A stretch of DNA of 64,000 bases from assembly GCA_025618425.1 (NCBI GenBank), contig CM046832.1, positions 61,853,108 through 61,917,107 on the forward strand, in the 5' to 3' direction. The translations under genes were made by a program, and so were the position numbers. This document shows positions 14,021 through 25,741 of the stretch, piece after piece; position 1 is the stretch's first letter; each line of letters begins with the position of its first letter. A model generated the notes under the pieces. That model worked only from the letters and a program-made list of their open reading frames with translations, had not been told where the DNA came from and did no database searches. The stretch is from Heliocidaris tuberculata (Eukaryota; Echinodermata; Echinoidea; Camarodonta; Echinometridae).

Positions 14021-16189
14021 TTCCAGCCAAACTACTGCATATCTGTTCATACACGCCGCAGATGTTAGAGCACATGCTTCGTATACTGATCAACAACGGG
14101 ATCTTGTTTAATATCAATTGTTGTTTCCATTTGATTGTTGCTTTTACATTTTGGAGACTGTATCACAGTTAACATCAAATCGGGTACTTACCCCGAATTT
14201 CGATAATCCTAATTTGTGTTGTAAAAGAGATTCCTTAATAGTCTAAACAGGAGAGGCCTCAATTCAAAAGGCAATCTTCTATTCTATTTCGAAAGTCAGT
14301 GAGAGTACTTCACAGTATTCGATTTATTTAAGAATTGTAAAACTTCAATCAATAATAACATTGAATAGTCTGGTATTTAATGGAGTTAGAACTTTGTGAA
14401 CATAGGGAATCGATTGTTTGTAATTGTATTCGATTTCAAAGTCAACTTACTCTTTCTCTTCTTTTTTAAAACTATAGACAACGTCATTCTTGGCAGTGCG
14501 AAGGAATGCAGCTATCGAATTAGCATTGCATCTTTGCAGTATTAATCTAAGTTGATACAAACAAACGTTCAAATATAACTTTGATACATTTAAGCAGTAG
14601 TAATCGAGGATTTTGCTCATAGAACAACATCAAATAAATACAAAAACAAGACGATTTCAAAAAAATAAAAAATGAATGAAAAGAAATTCAAAATTAAAGA
14701 GTGTTTCAAATATAATGTCAGTAGCAAGGAATTAGATGGTGAATAGCTAAAAGTATCTGGGGATATTGCATTATCTAAGAAAAGGGGAAGAGAGTATGCG
14801 ATCAAAGCATGTGTATTGATATCATTGGCGCTACATGATTTTATTGAAAGGTCGATTGGTCTACAGATTATAACTTGAAATTCAAAAGTCGACACGACGG
14901 CCTTTTTTGTATGTTCTTCGTCTGAATTTTGCGGTTTGGCGCCCAATAAGGTTCAGCGGCGTACCCGTCGGTTTAACCTAGTAAACTAGCGCACGTTCAA
15001 GTTGAGCAATTCCCTTGGCAACACCCGCGGTTTGACTCGGCGGCCATTTCCATGACGTAGCAAAATGTAGCAGCTTTTATCAACCTACTTCTTTTACCAT
15101 TTAATGTGTGGTATTTGCGCCTCATTTACTTCCACGTACATTGACCTAGATAGTCACAGACGTGTATCTAATAGGCCTACCACATTACAAGTATTTGAAG
15201 TATGAAATGGAATAGATTTCAGTTAAGAGAAATATCAAGTTTATAAACGCGTAAAATGTAAACTAAGTACTGGACTTTCCAAAAGCATAAAGTGCGAAAT
15301 GTAGTCATTGTGTAATGATGAGAGCAACATGATATTATTTTTTTCTTATTGTTTAATCATTACCTACATAGCACGAAGGAATTTCGGCATTATTCAAGTA
15401 ATTATATTACGATTCCTTCTCTCCCTTTCTTGCTATCTTTCTCTCTCTCTCTTTCTCTTCCTCTCTCTCCATCTCTTTCTCTCCATTTGCTCTCGGTTCT
15501 TTATTTTCCCACTGATAATTATATAATAGCGAAATTCAAGTTACTTTTTTTTTACAAGCTTTGCAACAGTAAGATACTTAATTTTCGAATTTGAATTAAC
15601 ATTCAAAATTCCCGGGTTCAATTGAGAAGTTTAAATTAAATTGATTAAAAATAATTGAGATAAAATTTTGTACTTCATCTGGATTTTTTTTCTAGACTGT
15701 TTAAGAACTATAGTTTTCACTTTATAAGCATTTTTCACAGAATGTAATAGGGTTTTTTAATATGTCTTTCTTTGGTTCAAAGTATTCGAGGGTGAGAGTG
15801 TCTGCCTTATTTGGTTTTCATTAAGATGAATCAAGTCAGAGGGCTATAACTCTGCAACGGTCTTCCTCCCCCTCAGTCCCCCGAGCCTCCCCCGACATGC
15901 TACCCCTCCAGTGTACGGTTCCCGGGAAGGGGCCGAACGGAAACTCATTACATTATTTTCCTATAGCTGTCAGAGTTTTGATGTCTTAATCACAAAATCG
16001 TGAGAGGGGAGGCGGGAGGGAGGGAACAAGATAGTGATAGGGATTTCATTAGAATTTCCCCCACACTGTTTTTTTCTTTTTCACAATAACAATTTTTTTT
16101 AGAGAGAGAAATGGGATATGATAAAGGTGACAACTTGTCAATCAAGTTATGAATATTGAGATTAGGTTTCATTAGACGTGTCTGCTCTT
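14021..16189. other. Intergenic DNA with one complex island
   Basis: No gene is recognised. The segment 14930-15085 is richer in CpG and contains GGCGGCCATTTCC (YY1-like) next to ATGACG. It could be regulatory. A (CT)n-rich stretch lies at 15417-15490. Confidence 0.4.
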
Positions 16190-16239
16190 AGTAGACAGCG
16201 TCGTGTTGAGGGGCAGCTCAAGATAATTTTAAATTGGGA

Positions 16240-16282
16240 GGGGGGCGCACGTATGGAACGAAATTTCATACGTACGCCCCCC
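16240..16282. repeat. Strong 16-bp-stem inverted repeat (hairpin)
   Basis: GGGGGGCGCACGTATG at 16240-16255 faces CATACGTACGCCCCCC at 16267-16282, with one mismatch in 16 and an 11-nt loop. The loop and arm words (CGTATG..AACGAAATTT) recur in direct orientation at 16293-16310. This suggests a locally duplicated repeat rather than an isolated palindrome. Confidence 0.7.
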
Positions 16283-16389
16283 CCCCCCCGGTCGTATGAA
16301 ACGAAATTTTCTGAAGAAACTGCTTTGACCAAAAAATTCAAAGCTTTCCAACTTATGGGTTTCCAACCCGAATGGGTTATGTGGTTTTG

Positions 16390-16812
16390 AAACAACAACA
16401 TTATTCATTTTGATCTGAACCGCTTTCAAGAAAAGAAAAAGAAATATGTGACCTGTGTTGTTATACCCAAGCAATTTTTACTCTGGATTTTGATTTTGTT
16501 CTTGTAATCTTAGACTGTGCTTTTGTTCTATTCGCTGCTTGTTGTCATGTACATTGTTATGAAATATTTTATATTCATTTATCGTTCGTTGGGAGCAAGG
16601 GGGGGGGGGGTGCTAACTCTGTGTTAAGATATGAGTTAGCGCCCTTCTGGCTCTCAGCATACGTTATCTTCTAATTTATGCTCTTAAGTTATCAGTAAAT
16701 GTTAGTTTATGATATGTTGATGTACTACTATATGCTTTATACAAATGTGAGACCGTAAAACGATTGTTATGCAAGTTCAGTTGTGCATAATAAATAAATA
16801 AATTCAATTCAA
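16390..16812 (+). mobile_element. Probable 3' fragment of a LINE with AATTC tail
   Basis: The segment ends with 'AATAAATAAATAAA' and then (TTCAA)n at 16802-16818, a 3' end typical of invertebrate non-LTR retrotransposons. The preceding ~400 bp has the T-rich, non-coding character of a LINE 3' UTR. No protein domain survives. Its tail resembles the reverse-oriented one at 7588-7625. Confidence 0.4.
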
Positions 16813-17350
16813 TTCAACAATAATAACAACAACATTAGCAGTAACAACAAAAACAATAATAACAATAACAGAAACAACAACATCGGCAACAACAACAACA
16901 ACAACAACAACAACACTGTACAACCACCCCTCCCAAAACAAATTAAAGTTAAAGAACCACGCACAAACACACACACACAAACACGACAAACATTTTGATT
17001 TTGATTAGCAAGGTTTCAAAAATCATATTGACTAATTTGCAAGAAAAAAAACAACAACATAATGATAACAACAACAACAATAATAATAATAATAATAATA
17101 ATAATCATTTTAAAAAAATAATTATAATTATAATAATTATGTTAATACTACTACTACTACTACTATGACTAATAATAATAATGATATTGATAATAAAAAT
17201 AACATCAACAACAAATTTTGCAATTAGCTGTATTTTCATTGTAAAGCGCATAGAGAGACTGCATGGTTTATGATGCGCTGTATATATCCATCTTTATTAT
17301 TATTATTAATAATAAGAACAATAATAATGATAATACAACAATAATAAAAT
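16813..17350. repeat. CAA/AAT/CTA microsatellite field with SINE- or LINE-like end
   Basis: Interrupted (CAA)n, (AAT)n and (ACT)n runs fill this stretch. At 17234-17310 the sequence 'TGTAAAGCGCATAGAGA...GATGCGCTGTATATATCC' followed by (TTA)n looks like the 3' end of a dispersed element. A GCGCTnTATA-type motif preceding (ATT)n is common in marine invertebrate repeats. That last point is from general experience and was not checked against a library. Confidence 0.5.
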
Positions 17351-18672
17351 AAAAAAGTAATAATTATAATAATTATTATGCTAATGATGGCTTCATGTAT
17401 ATGCTCTTTGATTATTTGTATGATTAGTATAAACATAAATTGGTCGATTAAAGGAACACATTTAGGGCTTATAATCCGATAACAATTGTATTTTCCGTTA
17501 CTATACATAGTAGACAGAGAGAGGAGGAGGAGGAGGGAGAGAGCTGCATTGCATAATAATAAGTAAATTAATCTCCTTGCGATATACTTGGCTAAATGAT
17601 GAATTTATACTCCAAAAGTACTATAAACAGGCGGTTATTCTGAAAATATAAAAATGTGAAATTAGAGCTATCATAATGTAGCATGTATCATTGATATCTC
17701 ATTGTTGCCCTTTATTGGATTATCATTCGGACGTGCAATCGTTTATTTTGAGATCCAAATTTTTTTCTGTCTCGGTGTGTTCAATATAACCTATTAGTAC
17801 ATTCAAATAACAAAATGAGCCATATGAAAGAAATTATATTCTGCTCTAAGAATACACTCCTCCCCTCCGTTTAAATAGAAAATGTCGATAAAGCTAGACA
17901 AAAGACCAAACAAAGCGTATCAGGGGTGAATGTAATCCAACCATATTTGGATTGAATAAAGAAGGAAACATTCAAAATGATTCATACAGGGCTTGAATGC
18001 AGAGGCAGTATTTTCCCGCGATCCCTTTTTGGTAGTTCCTCAACATACACGCACGCACAAAAAAGTCAAGATATATTAACAGGATCATTCGTCTGAAAAA
18101 TCTGTCTTGTTTCAACGTTCGAGTTACCTGAGCGAATCAAATACTTTCCTATTTGAAACCTCAATACCTTTTTTCGGACAGATTCACTCAATTTATGACT
18201 CCTTCCTAAAATTATTTCTGCGGTTACAGAAGGCGTAAAAATAGTCCTACAATCGGTCCGAAAGTTTCCTTTTCAACTTGATGATAATTGCTGTCTGGGG
18301 TCTGGGGAAGCTACCGGCCTTTGTTTTCAATTATTTCCAGAAGAGATGGAAATCATTGATAGATTGATTTCTAGTTCATTTTTATTTTACCCTTTTTCAC
18401 TCAGAAGACTATCTGGCGTGATTCTGAATGCGAATATATCTAGATGAACTGAATCAAATCAAAGTAATGATTTGATACGCATACCTACATTTTTCATCAT
18501 ATTGTTACTATAGTAGTCTCATTCCCCCCCCCCCCCCCTCTCTCTCTCTCTCTTGCTCTTTTCTTATAATTGTATCCATTGTATTTTTATTAATCAAATT
18601 AAAGCAAAAATGGATATGTGTTATTCATTTGATCCCATTTTCTTCATGACAAGATTTTGTTTTATATCATTG
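17351..18672. other. Intergenic DNA, nothing recognised
   Basis: AT-rich, with a (GGA)n run near 17520-17545 and a poly-C plus (CT)n at 18523-18553. No gene was supported. Confidence 0.5.
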
Positions 18673-18676
18673 TTAA

Positions 18677-19075
18677 CCCTTTCAGGACAGGGATTATTTA
18701 AGGGCTAAATTGATCACATTTTGTTCTTCAAATTGGCAACAATAATATTTTTCTTTTAGTGCTACATGGTTCAAATAAGGTGTAATGTATTTGAAAACAA
18801 TATACATGGTTAGAAATTTGTTGAATAGTTGAAAGAAATTGCCAATTTTGATGAAAAACAATGATTTTATGTGTTGCCAATTTAAGGATCTCAAAGCTTA
18901 TCCTTGTTTTTAAAATTCCTGGCATCAAACGCAATATGGTCATGCAATAAAAATGGACATAGTGTGTGCAGAAAATTTTGCTCTTTCTACTCATGCATCT
19001 GGTATATTTTTTTAGAGCTCTGGATCAAAAGTTATCGAGCCAAACCACAAAATGTGGTCAATTGTCTTGAAAGGG
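18677..19075. mobile_element. piggyBac-like MITE (399 bp) flanked by TTAA
   Basis: The element begins CCCTTTCAGGACA and ends TGTCTTGAAAGGG, which are inverted copies with one mismatch. It is flanked on both sides by TTAA (18673-18676 and 19076-19079), the target duplication of the piggyBac superfamily, whose ends classically begin CCC. After a ~19-bp insertion in the left arm the inverted similarity resumes (TTGATCACATTTTGT against TTGACCACATTTTGT). There is no transposase coding region, so it is non-autonomous. Superfamily assignment rests on TTAA plus the CCC termini. Confidence 0.7.
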
Positions 19076-19079
19076 TTAA

Positions 19080-20680
19080 TGTATCTGCAGCGGCATTCAT
19101 TTCAAAATGAAAATAATGATAATGGAAGCGATAATATATTTTGTCTTTCTGTATTTCTTTTTATGAGATCCAAAATAATATTTATTTTTAAAGTTTTTAT
19201 TTAATTCTCGTTTTTTTTTTCTACTTAAAATCGTATTTCTTTCGGTAAAGTATGACTTTCTACCGCTTATAGTACAGTTCATACAATGCAAAACCAGACC
19301 TCATTACGTGTGTCTATCTAAGCTGTGCTATTAAAATTTTATTTTCATTATTTTTAAATCCCTCTGATGTTCCATTTTGTTATTGTTTATTTCTTATTTT
19401 CTCGGGATCATAATAAAGGAGGATTTGCAACCCATCATTGCCCGAAACAAAGTTGTCCAACGTGATTTTCATATCATGCAATTGTTAATAAAATCTCAAT
19501 CAATAAATCCTGCGCAGTGGAAGAAACAGGCCGCTTCTCCAGGTCTTAAAGCTTGGCGGATCCCGCTTATAAGCCCCTTTCTTATTTCTTTTTTGGCGCG
19601 CGCACGGAAAATCCCGTATTTGCAAGTGAGAACGTATTGGGGAGTTGGATCAGTGTATTTTCATGACGGATGGCTTGGTAAAAAAAGCCCTCAAAAGATG
19701 ATGGATGCCCAAACGTGTCGATAAGTTGCATTCTAATTGCTGCGCTGTCAAGAAAAGTAACCATTTATGTCACATTATTCATCGCTAATTCCTCCTTTTC
19801 CTCGCACCGCTGTTTTAAAGAGAAAAGCCGGACAAAATTTGTCTTGTTATTATTATATCTTTTCTGGACATATATTGTGCTCGGTTTTATCATTTTAGAT
19901 CTGAATATTGGTTAGCCATAATTTGTCCATCGAAATATCCATCCAGTGAGCCTCTCATAAAGCAGGCATTTGAATTTTGATTAGATGTATTCATCTAGAA
20001 ATTATAACCATCAACAGTTTCTATTTTACTGAGATGTGTCATTAAGAGCCTACAAATTGTTCCCGTTGCTTGCGTAAACAAGTCAATAACCCTTTCATAA
20101 TTTCGATGAGCAAAATGTACAGAGCTTTTCAAATTTATGTAAAATTGCATGTAAGAAGGGAGAAGTATAGGTGCTAGGGGTCATTGACCTTGAGCTGATA
20201 GTTTTTAGTAGCCATTTTTTACTATATCAGTTGCCAATAAGAGATTCAAGCCAGTTACCAGAGTACGGATTGAAAGTAACCATATAATTAGTGCGTTTTA
20301 TGTGAACGTAAAATTTCATTTACTTGTAAAGAACAAAATGCATAAATTATTGCAATAATTATGACGCGAGAGATTAAGAAAGGATATACCAAATGATTGA
20401 ACAAAAATGTGGAAATTAAAAAAAAAAAATTATAAAGCTCTCCACAGAAGACAAAAAGTGTTATTTACGAGTAAAAGAAAAAAAGTTAAATGTAGGTTTA
20501 GCTGTAAAAAAGAAAGGAAAGAAAAAGGGAAAGAAAGGAAAGAAAAAGGAAAGAAAGGAAAGAAAAAGGGAAAAGAACAAACTTATAATAGAATCACAGC
20601 TAAAGAAAAACAAAGGTATTACCGAATGAAATATCTTACTACAGATCGACAATATTAAATGTATTTGCATGCACCGCAGT
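19080..20680. other. Intergenic DNA with one GC-richer island
   Basis: The part at about 19510-19740 is complex and GC-richer (GGCGCGCGCACGG, TTATAAGC), and is a possible regulatory block. A purine GAAAGGAAA repeat occupies 20510-20575. No gene is supported. Confidence 0.4.
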
Positions 20681-22114
20681 TTAAAGGGTGACTAAATTAA
20701 AAAATTGATTGCCCATTTTTCGTAGGAAGGAGTCATCAGGAGCCAAAAAATATCTATCACACACTTTTTTATGCATTCAGTCGTATTTCATAATCATTTG
20801 AAAAGTACATTTTTGCTGATTTACACAGTCATAAGCCCCGCCCCTAAAAAAAGCCCATCGAGCGACATCATGATCACGTGATCTGTGACGTACGAGAAGT
20901 AAGGGAAAATATTCCACCAACCTATATACCGTGCGCGCCCGCAGGCCCCGGCAGGCCCAGCCCGGTGCCGAGCATGACATTCACCTCATCGACCATTTGC
21001 ATCGCATATTTTCATGTGTTTAATTCCTCACAATAACTTTGATTTTGGGACACAATTTCATCAGTAATGCCAAATCGGTGTATAGTTGCGGGCTGTAGCA
21101 AGACCCCTAAAGATGATGTAAGCCTACGTACATCATTTTCCTAAAGATGAAAATCTACGGAAATTGTGGGTCGCAACGGTATTCTCACGCGGGCAGAGTG
21201 GCAAGGGCCAAGCGAGTGGATCACTTTTCTTCTCCAGCAGCTGCAGCAGCTTCACCCGCGGCCCCTTCCCCCGCGACCCCTTCACCATGCCCTGGCGCGT
21301 CTTCTGCGAGGGGTTCAAACATAATGTTCGAATTCCCCTTGCCACTGCACTTGAGCTTCTTCTCTTTCGGTATCGATAAATCATCTGATAAATCAGAGTT
21401 CGTATCTGGCTCAAAAAAGTCCTCCAAATCGGACTCGCGATCACTATCCATCTCTCTAAGTTACTCGAAGAATTCAGCCAAAAATCTAAGTCAGTACTAC
21501 CGTAGTACATGTAAAGCGAAGTAAAAAACGGCGAGCGTGAAAACAAACCAAACAAAAGCGTTCACCAGTCGCTTAGTACGAGGGGGAACATAGTTGCCGT
21601 ACTAAAGATGTGTAGTACATTGCACAGACGCATAAAACGGCTGTGTAAGCGTTTAAGACCAATGCAAAACTATCGTTCGGCAAGCTCAGATGGATGAGAA
21701 CATTGTTCAAAGAAAAGTAAAAAAAAACAAACAAGAGCTGTATATTTGGGCAAAAGTGTTCACTGAGCTTAAAGAAAATATATTGATAATGATTATTCAC
21801 TCCTTAGACTGTATTGATTAATTTCCCTTTTTCATAAATTATCTGTTGAACAGAGGGGTCAAATACCGCATTGTGTGTACAATGTTACATTGCCGCAGCC
21901 TGTAGATCTTGTGCCTCTTACTCTTCATACGTCACTTGGGGGTGTGACGTCAATTAGCCAATCAGCTCACGAGTTTTAAGGAACGGTCCCCAAACCTCTA
22001 CTTTTCCCCCTTTTTCGCCAAAACGAGACATAATTTTGACAATCAATTGCCAGATTCGTGATTTGAATGCAAAAATACATGGAAACAACACCCTTTTTCT
22101 CTCTAATTTAGTCA
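20681..22114 (+). mobile_element. THAP-domain DNA transposon, copy 1, right end truncated
   Basis: The left terminus is TTAAAGGGTGACTAAATTA at 20681. The sequence then matches copy 2 (35598-37053) almost base for base, with scattered substitutions and small indels. The right end stops at TAATTTAGTCA (22104-22114) and lacks the final CCCTTTAA present in copy 2, so this copy has lost its right terminus and is probably immobile. The interior carries a broken THAP reading frame. Near the right end are a CRE (TGACGTCA, 21945-21952) and a CCAATCA box (21958-21964). P-element-like or another THAP-bearing superfamily is possible; target-site length could not be settled. Confidence 0.8.
21067..21524 (+). 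pseudogene. Broken THAP zinc-finger gene, copy 1
   Basis: From the ATG at 21067 the frame opens with MPNRCIVAGCSKTPKDDVS, the start of a THAP domain: Cys at residues 5 and 10 form the first half of the C2CH zinc site. Downstream, in a shifted frame, is HHFPKDENLRKLWV, the conserved THAP core with its invariant Trp. The C-x2-H half is missing here because 16 bp present in copy 2 (its 36137-36152 region) are absent at about 21219/21220. DHF remains but the Cys is gone. THAP domains bind DNA and occur at the N-terminus of P-element-family transposases and host THAP proteins. The frame then runs into an A/S/P-rich and Ser/Lys-rich tail ending at 21524. At least two frame changes and the deletion make it non-functional. 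Confidence 0.65.
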
Positions 22115-22894
22115 AGTAGAATTGAATCCTAGTTTCTCGTCCCGCTTATGGAGGCTTTTCTGGAGGATGGGGTCAACGTCAAAACAAATTTTCTTGGTAA
22201 AATTTCATTTGTCCATACACATGATACAGTACAAAAAAAGGTTAACATTGTTATGAATTTGTTTCCCAAACGGATATTTTGATAAATGACGTCAGAGATG
22301 GAGACCCTACAGATAAAGTCGAGGCAGGGAAATTTCCCTGGTCGAAGCTTTGCAGGTAAATTAAATGCCTGATTTTCAGGTTTTGTCATGATTTTTGTTA
22401 TTGGATGAGGGATGGGTGAGGGGGGGGGGGGAATAAGTAATTAAATATCATTCCAACCCCCTAACCCCCCAACCCCCAACAAAAAACTGTGCTAGATGAG
22501 ACGGGCTAGGTATTAGACGAATTTATTTTAGACCAAATGGCAATAAACCTTATCATCGTCGTCGTCATCTTCATCGAGAGGTGTTGATCTCCTTTTATGT
22601 CGTGACATGAACTTTGATGCAAACAAGGGGAAAATCTTTTTGGAAATTGAATGTATCCGTTGACCATCGTACTGACCGGACCTCTTCGTCTGACCCTACT
22701 CTTCCTCTTGTTGAAAGCAACAAAAAAATGATGTCCTTCATATTTCCTCTTTCACACTAATTGAATAGGTTATTCATTGTAATACAGAAGCACTTCTATT
22801 CTAGGCGGGTATCCTTTGTCGTGTATGTAGCTCTGTGGTTGTTTTATATAGAAAAACTTTCGTGATGGTGAATATAAAGCAGTGTGGCCGGGGA
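22115..22894. other. Intergenic DNA, nothing recognised
   Basis: AT-rich, with G and C runs at 22421-22432 and 22456-22480. No gene is supported. Confidence 0.5.
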
Positions 22895-23169
22895 AAAAAT
22901 ACTATTCTGCTAGGGAGCAGCGAAAATTCTGCTATATCAAAGATTTTACTGCTAAATCAAAATTTTACTCAAAAATTCTCTGACAACCCCCCCCCCCCCC
23001 CCCCCAAGAAAGAAAAAATGGTTATCAGCATTTTTTTTGGGGGGGGTGGGGACTTTTTACTAGAAAGTCCTCTGACAAGCAAAAAAATAAAAATAAAAGA
23101 TAAAAAAATAAAGGTTATCAGCATTTGGGGGGGGGGGGGACATTTTACTAAAAAATTCTCTGACAAGCA

Positions 23170-23200
<31 letters not shown>

Positions 23201-23245
23201 CAAAAACAAACAAACAAACGAAAAGGTTATCAGATTCTGCCAGAA
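22895..23245 (+). repeat. Tandem poly-G/poly-C repeat with TCTGACAAGC core
   Basis: Three imperfect units each contain TTTTACTnnAAAATTCTCTGAC, then A-rich filler, then GGTTATCAGCATTT and a run of G. They are spaced roughly 90-100 bp apart (near 22972, 23056 and 23149). The same words in reverse complement occur at 38990-39235, so this is a dispersed family in this genome. The expanded G/C runs differ in length between units. Confidence 0.7.
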
Positions 23246-24652
23246 AGCAGAATTCTTCCAACTCAGGCAACGTTGATATAAAGTGCCAATAATTTCCGGT
23301 CATCGAATCATAATAATTCTTGAACTATTTTGGTTGCATATTTGGATTTTAAAAAAGGGTTTAGCATTTAAAATTATAACAACCCCCCCCCCAAAAAAAA
23401 AAACAACAACAACAACAAAACAACAACAACAACAACAACAAACAAACAAAACAAAACAAAACAAACACCAACCAATAAATAAAATAAAAAATACAACAAC
23501 AAGAACAACAACACTGCATCTTCTACGCCCCCCCCCCGCGATCTTTACTGTAAAATTAAAATATTCGTTAAGCATATTAAGAGCGTGCTCGTGCTACGTA
23601 GGTAACGAAATACTTTAATTTCTAACGATACTGGTGATCTGAATATTGAAAATTTGAAGATTTTTGTTTACTTTGTGTATTGAACTCGCATGTAACAAGA
23701 GATAGAGAGAGAAAGAGAGAGAGAGAGAGAAGAGAAAGAGGGAGATGTAATAGGAGGATAAAAGCGAGAGGAAAGGGCTAAAAGGTGAAAATTATACGAT
23801 GGGGGGGGGGGGGGTACTCTTGAAATGCAAAATTAATAGACATGATACTTTAGTAAATAGACGAAAGCCTCAATGCATTTCCTTTTCCCGACATGATATT
23901 TTGAGGGGTTGGGATGGGGGGAGGGGGGGGGGGATGGGCGCTCTTATATATCCACCTTTAGTTGATGTTATTTAACAACAGGCTTTGATATCAATAGGTG
24001 AATTGTGATAAGAAATTATAAGAAAACACATAAATGTGAGAAACATGTAAGTCAAAGGTAAATCGATTCTTTTTAATCCATTTCTGAATGAAAGTAAAGA
24101 GAGGAGAGCTAAACAACGGAGAGAGAGAGAAGAAAAAAGGCGAAATAGCGATGGTTATATCTCGGGGCACTGATTGTATTACAAACAGTAATGGTACATC
24201 CATGCAGATATGGAAATAATGCTTTGTGGGACCTTTTCTTACCGGATTCATTCATATGTGATAATTATGCTTCCCATTGCACTTTTATGTTTCCCAAACC
24301 GCAGAAATCCCTGACAATAGCAAGTGTTTTGTGTGGTTCCAGAGCAACCTCCGCCATGTTCATATCTCAAGGTTGAAATCGCTTGGACCCCTTCCAAAAC
24401 ACGGAAGCTTCTGTCAAAGGTCATGTTTACATTTTGAATGAAAATCATGAGCAATTCACCTCCCCACATTATGGTTTCCATTCTAAATGGTATTATCCCG
24501 CAAAGGCAGATGTTGATAAAGTTTTCTTTGTTTTCGTATCTTCAACAAAACAAAAAAAAAAGAGAGAGAAAAAATTGAAGAATAGGCTTTCAAGATGACG
24601 TAGATACAATTGACGAGCTATGCTTATAGGCCTATTAGTGCCACGTTAGGGA
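23246..24652. other. Intergenic DNA rich in simple sequence
   Basis: Contains (CAA)n and (CAAAA)n at 23398-23520, (GA)n at 23703-23745, poly-G at 23801-23814 and 23920-23931, and another GA run at about 24117-24131. The remaining unique sequence shows no gene. Confidence 0.55.
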
Positions 24653-24691
<39 letters not shown>

Positions 24692-24815
24692 TATTGGATA
24701 TTTATATAGCGCTCATATAGTATATAGTATATAGTATATAGTATATAGTATATAGTATATAGTATATAGTATATAGTATATAGTATATAGTATATAGTAT
24801 ATAGTATATAGTATA
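24653..24815. repeat. (ATA)n plus a 7-bp GTATATA tandem array
   Basis: (ATA)n at 24653-24688 is followed by 'TTTATATAGCGCTC' and then about 14 near-perfect copies of the heptamer GTATATA (24715-24815). The heptamers are direct, without spacers, so this is not a CRISPR-like array. Confidence 0.9.
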
Positions 24816-25640
24816 ACCATGTTCAAACAGACAACTTCTAGAAAGATGTTTGCATGGATTCCACTATGTACGAATTATCACAAAGCCATATAATAACTTC
24901 ATACAGAAACAATAACCAGGTAAAGAGAAAAAAGAAAAGATAAAGGCCATAAAGGTGGTCCAAATGAGTTGTTACATCGTATTTGATTTCTACTCCAGGG
25001 AAAAAGAAAAAGAAAAGGAAACAAACAACACTGAACTTAATCTGGCAATTGCTTCATCATAGCCATAAGTGTAACTAAATTCTGTCATGAAAATTAACGG
25101 GTACATCAAATTTCTCGGAGGATGTAGGTATCATTGCGTAAATAATAGAATTTCACGGTCACAATTTTGGAATAGTTTATATTGAATAAAGGCTTTACGG
25201 ATGACTGATCTATTTCACTCATAGGATAACATAGCCTATTTATGTGCATTCCAAAATCATAACTCAAATTATTGGATACGTAAATATGTACGACATGATC
25301 GATCTACAAGCTTATATTGTAATTGTAATCTACATTCATAGAATAAACACTGTCTAATTTCGATATAAAACAAAATAGAATCAAACCGGCCTATATTTAC
25401 CCCATCATTATTTTTCGGAATACTGTTACCATTTTTTTTTTTTTACTGAAAACGTTACTGAATTCCACTGGGAATGCAATAAAAATATCCTTTATATACT
25501 GTCAGTGAATACTTGATATTCTTTGGATATCAGATATTAAATCTCACCTAAGTAAGGTTTCTTGATATAATCGCGATAATGATGAGTACGTGTCTCTAAA
25601 CGCGAGTATTTTTTTATTAGAATAACAAAGCAAATTTAAG
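24816..25640. other. Intergenic DNA, nothing recognised
   Basis: AT-rich sequence with short poly-A and poly-T runs. No gene or obvious repeat structure was seen. Confidence 0.5.
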
Positions 25641-25689
25641 AATATTTAAGAATATTTAAGAATATTTAAGAATATTTAAGAATATTTAA

Positions 25690-25740
<51 letters not shown>
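25641..25740. repeat. AATATTTAAG decamer x5 followed by (TA)n
   Basis: Five exact decamers lie at 25641-25690, with a partial copy on the left. They pass directly into about 50 bp of alternating TA. Confidence 0.95.

Positions 25741-25741
<1 letters not shown>

Noticed and set aside
19377..19724. 115-codon plus-strand frame
   Set aside because: Composition is not protein-like in the first half, no domain is recognised, and it falls in a mixed AT/GC-rich region without splice support.
24715..24815. Regular repeat array resembling CRISPR at first glance
   Set aside because: The units are 7 bp and contiguous, without spacers; it is a eukaryotic simple tandem repeat.
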